DNA from: JANXSS01 sp025356535
GTDB taxonomy: Bacteria > Pseudomonadota > Gammaproteobacteria > Burkholderiales > Burkholderiaceae_D
DNA length: 64,000 nt
Reading direction: 5' to 3'
Assembly: GCA_043762325.1 (NCBI GenBank)
Contig: JAYUMU010000161.1
Span: 1 to 64,000, forward strand
Of this stretch, positions 25,684 to 33,314 are shown piece after piece. The notes beneath the pieces are model-generated. The model was not told where the DNA came from, did not search any database, and saw only the letters and a program-made list of their open reading frames with translations. Positions within the stretch are counted from its first letter, which is position 1. The number at the start of each line of letters is the position of its first letter. A program made the translations under genes and the position numbers.

Positions 25684-26859
25684 CTACTTGGCCTCGTCCG
25701 TCTCTGCCTCGTCCTTGTCAAGGCTGAGACTGACACGGTTGCCGGCGTCGTCGGGCTGGCCGCGCTTTCCCTTGAGCTTGATATTGAGGCGCAGTTCATT
25801 TGCGGAATCCGCATTGCGCATCGCTTCTTCGTAACTGACGTGGCCGTTGTCATACAGATCGAAGAGCGCCTGGTCAAAGGTGCACATGCCGAGCTCGCGC
25901 GACTTCGCCATGATTTCCTTGATGAAGTGAAAACTGCCCTTGAAGATCATTTCGGCGATGGTCGGCGTGTTGAGCAGGATTTCAATCGCCGCCTTGCGGC
26001 CTGCGCCATTCTCCGTGCGCACCAGGCGCTGGGAGACGATTGCCCGCAAGTTCGACGACAGGTCCATGAGCAACTGGTTGCGCCGCTCCTCCGGAAAGAA
26101 ATTGATGATCCGGTCCATCGTCTGGTTGGCATTGTTGGCATGCAGCGTACCTAGGCACAGATGACCGGTCTCGGCGAAGGCGATCGCATGCTCCATGGTC
26201 TCCACGTCGCGGATTTCGCCGATCAGGATCACGTCCGGCGCCTGGCGCAGGGTGTTTTTCAACGCGCCATGCCAGGACAGCGTGTCGACACCGACTTCGC
26301 GGTGCGTCACCAGGCACTGCTTGTTGCGATGGACGTACTCGATCGGGTCTTCGACCGTGATGATGTGACCGGGCGCTGCGCTGTTGCGATGGTCGATCAT
26401 TGCCGCGAGCGTGGTGGACTTGCCGGACCCGGTGCCGCCGACGACCAGCACCAGGCCGCGCTTGGTCATGACCACGTCTTTCAATATCTCGGGCAATTGC
26501 AGCTTGTCGAACGTGGGTATTTCCGAGGCAATCGTGCGAATCACCATGCCGACCTGTTGCCGCTGAACGAAGACATTGACGCGGAAGCGGCAGACCTCCG
26601 GCAGCGCAATCGCAAAATTGCATTCCATCTCGGTGGCGAACTCGGCGCGCTGCTTCGGATTCATCAGGCTGTCGGCCAGCACGCGTGTCAGTTCGCCGGT
26701 CAGGCGCTGCTGCGTCAATGCCCGCATGCCCCCGTCGGCCTTGACGGTTGGCGGAAAATCAGCGGAAATGAAAAGATCGGAGCCGGAAATCTGATGCATC
26801 GCCCGCAAAAGCTGGTGCATGTAACCAAGCGCTTGCTCAGGACTGAACGATGTCGACAT
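25684..26859 (-). CDS. pilU: Type IV pilus retraction ATPase-like protein PilU
   Basis: The 391-residue cytoplasmic protein is a secretion-type hexameric ATPase. It has Walker A GGTGSGKSTT, Walker B DVILIGEIRD, the His box TGHLCLGTLHANNANQT, and the PilT/PilU N terminus with SDLFISADFPP. The C-terminal stretch NADSANELRLNIKLKG and the total length (PilT is about 345) favour PilU. PilU works with PilT to retract pili and drive twitching and DNA uptake. No pilT is next to it here, which is unusual because pilT and pilU are often adjacent. Confidence 0.9.
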   Translation of the reverse strand: MSTSFSPEQALGYMHQLLRAMHQISGSDLFISADFPPTVKADGGMRALTQQRLTGELTRVLADSLMNPKQRAEFATEMECNFAIALPEVCRFRVNVFVQRQQVGMVIRTIASEIPTFDKLQLPEILKDVVMTKRGLVLVVGGTGSGKSTTLAAMIDHRNSAAPGHIITVEDPIEYVHRNKQCLVTHREVGVDTLSWHGALKNTLRQAPDVILIGEIRDVETMEHAIAFAETGHLCLGTLHANNANQTMDRIINFFPEERRNQLLMDLSSNLRAIVSQRLVRTENGAGRKAAIEILLNTPTIAEMIFKGSFHFIKEIMAKSRELGMCTFDQALFDLYDNGHVSYEEAMRNADSANELRLNIKLKGKRGQPDDAGNRVSLSLDKDEAETDEAK

Positions 26860-27134
26860 GGGTGACGCCCGTAGGAAATTGACGCGCCGGCCGCAACAGG
26901 AAGCTGCGCCGGGCTCGAAACGTCAAACCATGACTAGTGTAGTTCGACGACCGGTCCGTGGAGTGTGATGCAGAAACAATTTTTCTTGCCTGTTGCCTGA
27001 CTGTCGTCGCTCTGCGGGATCGACGTGGTGCGCGGCGCCCGAAAGGTGTCGCAAGACGCACCGAACCGGCACCACTGCATTGCCAGCGTTGCACTGGCCG
27101 TCTGCCAGGGCAGGCGCCCTGTCAACAGACGTTT

Positions 27135-27380
27135 TCAGTGGCCGTACGAATCGGTCGTGTTGTTCGGATTGTAGCGGGCAGGCGCCTTGGCCCGTGCATT
27201 GCTGCCGTCGGCCTGGATCTTTGGCAGGAATGCGAGTGCAACCAGACCTGCGACCGAGGTGACGAGGCCGATTGCCATCCAAACATACATGCGTCGCCCT
27301 TTCCAGGAGTCCGCAAACATCCCGAGCCATATTGAAATGACCAGATTCAGACCCAACAACCAACGTAGCTCGTCAAACAT
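27135..27380 (-). CDS. Small two-helix membrane protein
   Basis: The 81-residue protein has two predicted membrane helices (LRWLLGLNLVISIWLGMF at about 5-22 and MYVWMAIGLVTSVAGLVALA at about 31-50) separated by a basic turn (DSWKGRR), then a polar tail ending NPNNTTDSYGH. A GGAG ribosome binding site lies 8 bases before the ATG. The upstream region toward 27540 is AT-rich and could hold a promoter. No family is recognised, but base composition and start signal support a real gene. Confidence 0.6.
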   Translation of the reverse strand: MFDELRWLLGLNLVISIWLGMFADSWKGRRMYVWMAIGLVTSVAGLVALAFLPKIQADGSNARAKAPARYNPNNTTDSYGH

Positions 27381-27539
27381 ACAAGTTGCTCCAGTGCAAT
27401 GTCAGAACCTGGATCATGACACGGTTACGAACAAAAATGTTGCCTCATTACAATATTTAACAATGCTGACGTTTTCTTACACTTGCCATGCGTCATTTCG
27501 AAACGACTTTTGCGGACCGCCTCAAAACGAGCGCCACGT

Positions 27540-27764
27540 TTACTGCACTGCGTAATGCCGGCGTTCTTGCGGATGCGCCAGAACCCGAACCGCCACATCG
27601 AGATCGATCTTTGCGGATTTCAGGTAAGCGGCTGCGAAATCGGTACCGTGGACACTTTGCAAGGAAATGCCTTCTTCGACTACTTTTGCCTTCACCCAAT
27701 CGAGACGACGGGCCGAGACACTGCGGAAGGTATTGATTTCGTCGTAGTTATTTTGCTGGTGCAT
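27540..27764 (-). CDS. Small protein sharing a motif with the gene at 28171 (copy A)
   Basis: The 74-residue product starts MHQQNNYDEINTFRSVSARR and ends with IDLDVAVRVLAHPQERRHY. Its last 44-residue block matches the protein encoded at 28171-28422 at about 21 of 44 positions without gaps. The pattern is VEExGIxLQ...AAxxLK...IxxxVAxRVLxHPxxRR. Conservation between two diverged copies shows that both are, or recently were, translated. The ATG at 27764 follows a GGGG site. The fold is probably helical; function is unknown. Confidence 0.6.
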   Translation of the reverse strand: MHQQNNYDEINTFRSVSARRLDWVKAKVVEEGISLQSVHGTDFAAAYLKSAKIDLDVAVRVLAHPQERRHYAVQ

Positions 27765-27781
27765 TCGTATTTCCCCTTGAG

Positions 27782-27997
27782 TCAACACTCCACTTTGAGG
27801 CCGATGGAATTTGCTGTGTTGATGCAACGCCAACCTGTGTCACGCGCATCAATGCATTCGGCCGCCTCCACTGCCCTGCCGACCAATCCAGCGTCTTTCG
27901 GACAACGAATCGAACAGGCTTCAGTTTGCGCCACGCACAAGCGATTCGGCGCGAATTCACAATAATTAACAACTGGTACGGGCAAGCTGTAATGCAT
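27782..27997 (-). CDS. Possible cysteine-rich small protein
   Basis: A frame of about 71 residues on the minus strand contains seven cysteines (for example ACSIRCPKD, ECIDARDTGWRC and a final Cys) and ends 17 bases before the start of the small gene at 27764. There is no clear signal peptide or ribosome binding site. It might be an upstream partner of that gene or a chance frame. Confidence 0.25.
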   Translation of the reverse strand: MHYSLPVPVVNYCEFAPNRLCVAQTEACSIRCPKDAGLVGRAVEAAECIDARDTGWRCINTANSIGLKVEC

Positions 27998-28170
27998 CAT
28001 GGCGACATGTCGGGTCGCATGCCTCGTCGATATTTTGCCGCATGATATTTGATGTAGCCCGGTGCCTGGACGCAATCGCACCGGGATAATCTTCCAGAAA
28101 GGCGTTGGTCAGGCTGCGAATGCTTGCAGCAACATCGACGCGCCCTGCAACAGCATCCCGAAAGGCGTCC

Positions 28171-28422
28171 GTGAAGCATCAGATTGCGCTTGAGAACGAT
28201 CCGCCTACCGAGCACGGATATGGCAGCCACGCTTCGATGCGCCATGACCAGGTCAGCGAACAGACCGTCGAGATTGGCATTCGCCTGCAGGAAATCCTCA
28301 GCACCGGCGATGCCGCCTTATTCTTGAAAAATAACGTGATCGCAATCGAGGTGGCGCTAAGGGTTTTGCTACACCCGGCCCGGCGCCGAAAATCGCCCGA
28401 CGGCGGCTCCGGAAGTGTCTAG
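28171..28422 (+). CDS. Small protein sharing a motif with the gene at 27540 (copy B)
   Basis: The product is about 83 residues if the GTG at 28171 is used (an AAAGGCG site lies a few bases upstream); ATG 28237 is an alternative. Its core VEIGIRLQEILSTGDAALFL continues to VALRVLLHPARRRK and aligns without gaps to the end of the minus-strand gene at 27540-27764. The GTG start makes the two proteins align over nearly the same N-terminal length. No known domain is recognised. The two genes diverge from a 406-base region. Confidence 0.55.
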   Translation: MKHQIALENDPPTEHGYGSHASMRHDQVSEQTVEIGIRLQEILSTGDAALFLKNNVIAIEVALRVLLHPARRRKSPDGGSGSV

Positions 28423-28486
28423 ATGATCGACCGCTGGTTGCCCGGTCAAGGATACCGCTTGGAGACGCCCGGGCGATGGCAGCCGC

Positions 28487-29362
28487 TCAAAGCATAACTT
28501 CGCCGTGCGTCGACAGCACTTCAGTGCGATGACGCGGCAGCAGCATGTCTTGCGCCTCATCGACGATTGCTTCGATCGCAATGACCGGCGCAGCCGATGC
28601 AACGGCACCGAACACGGTGGCAAACGAAGCGTCTGCTGCATCACGGCCGGTACCAAGGCGCAGTAACCCCATCGGCGGCGATACGCCGCTCGGATCAAAC
28701 AGGTACCAGCGGCCGCTCAGCATGACTTCCACGTAGGCATGAAAATCCGTCGGCCCCATCGCCGGATCGGCGCCGTAATCGATGCCCGAAACGAAGCGCG
28801 CCGGAATGTTGACGGCGCGGCACAGCGCGATCATCAGGTGGGCAAAATCACGGCAGACGCCGGCCTGCTCCGTCAGGGTGTCGATGGCCGACGTGCTGGC
28901 GTTGGAGCTGCCGGACGTGAACGCCGTACGTCCGCGCACCCAGTCCTGTATTGCCTGCACGCGCCAGTAACCTTGCGGCAGCCTGCCGAATTCGGTCGTG
29001 GCGAACTTGCGCAGACGATCGGACTGGCAGTAGCGGCTCGGATAGATGTATTTCAACGCATCCATCGGCAAGTCGGCAATCGGCATTTCGGCAAGTGCAT
29101 CGGGGTGCGATTCGACATGGGCGATGTCGACGGTGCCATCGTATTGCACCGTGAGCGGACCGTTTCCAGCCTGCAGCCGCAAGTAACGCGTTCCATACGC
29201 CGGATCGGTATAGAACTCCGGCGTGACCGGCTGGCTGATCGCCAGGTTTTCATTGACGACGGTCTGGCAACGTGTTTTTGCCGCCTGGATGTTGAAGATG
29301 AAGTCGCTTGCAGCGTCGAGGATCTGGTATGAAAGTGATATCGAAAATTTGAGACGTACCAT
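28487..29362 (-). CDS. Transglutaminase-like cysteine protease-fold protein (divergent member)
   Basis: The 291-residue protein belongs to the bacterial transglutaminase-like group (COG1305). It has an N-terminal beta-rich region with YGTRYLRLQAG and the catalytic triad Cys170 in AGVCRDFAHLM, His208 in TDFHAYVEV and Asp223 in LFDPSG. There is no signal peptide, so it should be cytoplasmic. It points away from the trio starting at 29928 and probably belongs to the same system. The ATG at 29362 fits the domain start (MVRLKFSISLSYQI); an in-frame ATG at 29401 is possible. Confidence 0.85.
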   Translation of the reverse strand: MVRLKFSISLSYQILDAASDFIFNIQAAKTRCQTVVNENLAISQPVTPEFYTDPAYGTRYLRLQAGNGPLTVQYDGTVDIAHVESHPDALAEMPIADLPMDALKYIYPSRYCQSDRLRKFATTEFGRLPQGYWRVQAIQDWVRGRTAFTSGSSNASTSAIDTLTEQAGVCRDFAHLMIALCRAVNIPARFVSGIDYGADPAMGPTDFHAYVEVMLSGRWYLFDPSGVSPPMGLLRLGTGRDAADASFATVFGAVASAAPVIAIEAIVDEAQDMLLPRHRTEVLSTHGEVML

Positions 29363-29927
29363 GTGGTTACTCGCTATGAATTGGAATTTGATGAACTGCA
29401 CCGGGCGTCAATTTCGGGAGCAATAAAAATGCCAGCCAGGGGCCGAAGACGCAAGCCACCGGCTGCAACCGGCAACGGAATTTTGCTTCCTCGACGGCAT
29501 GTCGTTGCGGGATATCCAGACCGCCGGATACGGACCGGATACGGGCCGGATACGGGCCGCAGACACGCCGGATATGCGCCGGCGCCTGCGGCGCGGACGA
29601 TCACATGAAGCAGGCGCGAAGAAATTGCCTCCGGCCCGCTAAGGCGGCAGTCCGGCTTGAGCGCCACGCAAGGATTATGGCGGCCTAGCCGCAACGGCAT
29701 GGTTCGATAGCGAACACATCATGCATAATCCGAGTGCCGGTTTGAAATGGCTTGCCGCCGCACGGGCGTTGCAGCGTAATCGTTGACCTGATTGCAAGAG
29801 AACCGCGCGCGGCACCGGGTGCACAGGCACAGAACATGCTAGACGACAAGTCGATGACAGTCTGGCAGCGACCACTTGAACGGCCCGGAACGGGCAAACG
29901 ACTTTATGGGTAGAAAGGTTTCCTCCA
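29363..29927. other. Divergent control region of the transglutaminase/ATP-grasp cluster
   Basis: This 565-base region separates the minus-strand transglutaminase gene from the plus-strand trio. It holds the 11-bp repeat array at 29523-29577, GC-rich inverted words around 29567-29600 (GCGCCGGCGCC-like) and a weak AAAGG site before 29928. No supportable gene is present; frames crossing it read as repeat-derived peptide. Confidence 0.4.
29523..29577 (+). repeat. Five 11-bp tandem repeats, consensus GCCGGATACGG
   Basis: Units start at 29523, 29534, 29545, 29556 and 29567: GCCGGATACGG, ACCGGATACGG, GCCGGATACGG, GCCGCAGACAC and GCCGGATATGC. The 11-base period is close to one DNA helical turn, so the same face would be presented each time. 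The array lies in the shared upstream region of the two divergent transcription units. Confidence 0.7.
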
Positions 29928-32900
29928 ATGGCGATTCGTGTCGCGCTTCACCACAAGACCAGCTATCGCTACGACCGCCGCGTCAATCTGTCACCGCATG
30001 AAGTACGGCTTCGCCCTGCGGCGCATGCGCGTACGCCGATCCTCGCGTATTCCCTGACGGTCGCGCCGGAGCAGCATTTCATCAACTGGCAGCAGGATCC
30101 CTACGGCAATTACATCGCCCGCTTCGTCTTTCCGGAGCCCTCCGACGAACTTGAATTCACCGTCGACCTGATTGCCGACATGACGGTGATCAATCCATTC
30201 GACTTTTTCGTCGAAAAGTATGCCGAGCAGTTCCCCTTCGCCTATCCGCAGCAGTTGCGCGACGAACTGGCCGCCTATCTGCAGGCCGAACCCGCCGCGC
30301 CGCTGCAGTCGGCCTGGATCGCCGCGGCCGGCAGCGCGTTGCTGGCTGCGCCGATCGGCATCGCCGATTTCCTGGTGGCGATCAACCAGCGCCTGCAACA
30401 GGACATCGCCTACCTGGTGCGCATGGAGCCGGGCGTGCAGGCGCCCGAGTTCACGCTTGAAAAACGCTCCGGCTCCTGCCGCGACACGGCCTGGCTGCTG
30501 GTCCAGATGCTGCGCCAGATGGGGCTGGCCACGCGCTTCGTCTCCGGTTACCTGATCCAGCTCGTGGCAGACGTGAAGGCGCTCGACGGGCCCAGCGGCA
30601 CGGCGGTCGACTTCACCGATCTGCATGCCTGGGTCGAAGTCTATGTGCCGGGCGCCGGCTGGATCGGCCTGGACCCGACTTCCGGCATGCTGGCCGGTGA
30701 AGGCCACATACCGCTGGCATGCACCGCAACGCCGTCGTCGGCGGCGCCGATCTCCGGCTTTACCGATCCGGCCGGCGTCGAATTCAAGCATGAGATGTCG
30801 ATTACCCGCATCCATGAAGATCCACGCGTGACCAAGCCCTACAGCGATGCCGAATGGCGCGCGATCGACCGGCTCGGCGACCAGGTCGATGCGGACCTGG
30901 TGAAACTCGACGTGCGCCTGACGCAGGGCGGCGAGCCGACCTTCGTGTCGATCGACGACATGGAAGGCGCCGAATGGAATACGGCCGCCCACGGCGAGAA
31001 CAAACGCGCCCTGGCCGGCCAGCTGAGCGCCCGCCTGAAAACACATTTTGCGCCCGGCGGCATGCTGCATTACGGCCAGGGCAAATGGTATCCGGGCGAG
31101 CCGCTGCCGCGCTGGGCCTTGAATATCTGCTGGCGCACCGACGGCGTGCCGATCTGGCGCAATCCGGACCTGTTTGCCGCCGAAGACGGCACCGACGCCT
31201 ATGCCGAGGCCGACGTGCTGCGCTTTGCACGTCGCCTGGCGGGCCATCTGGGCCTGCCGGCGGCGGCGCTCATTGCCGCCTACGAAGACGTGCTGAAGGC
31301 CGCGCAGCTGGAAGACGCGCTGCCGGCGAACCTCGATCCGCTGAAAGCCGACCTGAAGTCGGCACCGGAGCGCCAGCGCCTGGCACGCCTGCTGGCGCAA
31401 GGCCTGGGCAAGGTGGTCGGCTATGTCCTGCCGATCAAGCCGGCACTGGCGCTGAGCGCCGAAGAAGCCGAGGAAGATGTCGCGATTGCGGCCAAAGCTC
31501 TGGCCGGCGCGCCGATCGACGCGGCGGTTGCGCCGCGCTGGCGCACCAGCAAGTGGCCACTGAAACGCGAGCACCTGTACCTGGTCGGCGGCGACTCGCC
31601 GCTGGGCCTGCGCCTGCCGCTCGACACCCTGCCGTGGGTGATGCCGGAAGATGTCGAACCGGAATTCGACGTCGATCCGTTTGCCGCAGTCGTGGCGCTG
31701 TCCGACCCGGCCAAGGCAGCCGCGGCGGCCGCCGACCCGGCGCCGGCGCCGCTGGCCGAGCGTCCCGATCCGCGCGAAGTGATCCACACGGCGCTGGCGT
31801 TCGAAGCGCGGGCCGGACGCCTGCATGTCTTCATGCCGCCCTTGAAGCGCATCGGCGACTACCTGGCGCTGGTGGCGGCAGTCGAAGACACCGCCGCGCA
31901 ACTGAACATGCGGCTGTGGCTGGAGGGCTATCCGCCGCCGCGCGACGCCCGTGTGAAACTCTTGAGCGTGACACCGGACCCGGGCGTGATCGAAGTCAAC
32001 ATCCATCCGTCGTCGAGCTGGAAGGAACTCACCGCCAACATCACGACGCTGTATGAAGAAGCCCGCCTGGCGCGGCTGGCAACCGAAAAATTCATGCTCG
32101 ACGGCCGCCACACCGGCACCGGCGGCGGCAACCATGCAACGCTGGGCGGCGCAACCGCCGCCGACAGCCCGATGCTGCGCCGCCCCGACCTGCTCAAAAG
32201 CCTGATCACCTACTGGCAGAATCATCCGGCCCTGTCGTACCTGTTTTCCGGCACCTTCATCGGGCCGACCAGCCAGGCGCCGCGGGTCGATGAAGCCCGT
32301 GACGACAACCTGTACGAACTGGCGATTGCCTTCCAGCAGATGGACCGCGCTCTGCCGCTGGCCGAAGAAAGCCGCCGGCCCTGGCTGGTCGACCGGCTGC
32401 TGCGCAACCTGTTGGTCGACCTGACCGGCAACACGCATCGCTCGGAATTTTCGATCGACAAGCTGTATTCGCCGGACGGGCCGACCGGCCGGCTTGGACT
32501 GGTCGAGTTCCGGGCCTTCGAGATGCCGCCGCATGCACGCATGAGTCTGGTGCAGATGCTGCTCTTGCGTGCACTGGTTGCACGGTTCTGGCGCACGCCC
32601 TATACCGGCAAGCTGATTGCCTGGGGCACCCAGCTGCACGACCGCTGGATGATGCCGCACTTCGTGGCCGCCGACATGCGCGACGTCGTCCAGGAGCTGC
32701 GTGCGGCCGGTTATGCCTTCGAACAGAGCTGGTTCGATCCCTTCATCGAATTCCGCTTTCCGCGCTACGGCACGGTTGCCTACGAAGGCGTCGAGCTTGA
32801 GTTGCGCCAGGCGATCGAACCCTGGAACGTGCTGGGCGAGGAAGTCAGCGCCGGCGGCACGGCGCGCTATGTCGATTCCTCGGTCGAGCGCATGCAGCTG

Positions 32901-33302
32901 CGCGTGCGCGGCCTGACCGACGCCCGCCACGTGGTGACCTGCAACGGCCGCCGCCTGCCGCTGCATCCGACCGGCATTGCCGGCGAATATGTCGCCGGCG
33001 TGCGCTTTCGCGCTTGGGCGCCCTGGTCCGGGTTGCATCCGAGCATCGGCGTGCAGGCGCCGCTGCGCTTCGACCTGGTCGATACCTGGAGCGACCGGGC
33101 CGTTGGCGGTTGCATGTATCATGTGGTGCATCCGGGCGGCAGGAATTACGACACCTTCCCGGTCAATGCAAACGAGGCGGAAGCGCGGCGTTTTGCCCGC
33201 TTCGTGCCGCACGGCCACACACCGGGCCCGATGAAACCGGTCGACGCCGCGCTCAATCCGGCCTTTCCGTTTACGCTCGATCTGCGCTGGCAACCCGACT
33301 GA
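29928..33302 (+). CDS. Transglutaminase-like domain fused to DUF2126 putative amidoligase
   Basis: The 1124-residue protein starts with a transglutaminase N-terminal beta domain (IRVALHHKTSYRYDRRVNLSPHEVRLRP). The catalytic domain follows, with Cys184 (RSGSCRDTAWLL), His233 (TDLHAWVEVY) and Asp249 (GLDPTSG). From about residue 310 the long DUF2126 region begins (DVRLTQGGEPTFVSIDDMEG) and runs to the end, including GKWYPGEPLPRWALNICWR and GLVEFRAFEMPPHARMSL. DUF2126 has been predicted to be an amidoligase. No signal peptide is seen. The next gene starts 12 bases later, so the trio is an operon. Confidence 0.9.
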   Translation: MAIRVALHHKTSYRYDRRVNLSPHEVRLRPAAHARTPILAYSLTVAPEQHFINWQQDPYGNYIARFVFPEPSDELEFTVDLIADMTVINPFDFFVEKYAEQFPFAYPQQLRDELAAYLQAEPAAPLQSAWIAAAGSALLAAPIGIADFLVAINQRLQQDIAYLVRMEPGVQAPEFTLEKRSGSCRDTAWLLVQMLRQMGLATRFVSGYLIQLVADVKALDGPSGTAVDFTDLHAWVEVYVPGAGWIGLDPTSGMLAGEGHIPLACTATPSSAAPISGFTDPAGVEFKHEMSITRIHEDPRVTKPYSDAEWRAIDRLGDQVDADLVKLDVRLTQGGEPTFVSIDDMEGAEWNTAAHGENKRALAGQLSARLKTHFAPGGMLHYGQGKWYPGEPLPRWALNICWRTDGVPIWRNPDLFAAEDGTDAYAEADVLRFARRLAGHLGLPAAALIAAYEDVLKAAQLEDALPANLDPLKADLKSAPERQRLARLLAQGLGKVVGYVLPIKPALALSAEEAEEDVAIAAKALAGAPIDAAVAPRWRTSKWPLKREHLYLVGGDSPLGLRLPLDTLPWVMPEDVEPEFDVDPFAAVVALSDPAKAAAAAADPAPAPLAERPDPREVIHTALAFEARAGRLHVFMPPLKRIGDYLALVAAVEDTAAQLNMRLWLEGYPPPRDARVKLLSVTPDPGVIEVNIHPSSSWKELTANITTLYEEARLARLATEKFMLDGRHTGTGGGNHATLGGATAADSPMLRRPDLLKSLITYWQNHPALSYLFSGTFIGPTSQAPRVDEARDDNLYELAIAFQQMDRALPLAEESRRPWLVDRLLRNLLVDLTGNTHRSEFSIDKLYSPDGPTGRLGLVEFRAFEMPPHARMSLVQMLLLRALVARFWRTPYTGKLIAWGTQLHDRWMMPHFVAADMRDVVQELRAAGYAFEQSWFDPFIEFRFPRYGTVAYEGVELELRQAIEPWNVLGEEVSAGGTARYVDSSVERMQLRVRGLTDARHVVTCNGRRLPLHPTGIAGEYVAGVRFRAWAPWSGLHPSIGVQAPLRFDLVDTWSDRAVGGCMYHVVHPGGRNYDTFPVNANEAEARRFARFVPHGHTPGPMKPVDAALNPAFPFTLDLRWQPD

Positions 33303-33314
33303 CCTGTCCGACCG

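Noticed and set aside
29374..29700. Minus-strand frame crossing the 11-bp repeat array
   Set aside because: Its sequence is mostly translated repeat and GC-rich spacer; no start signal or family.
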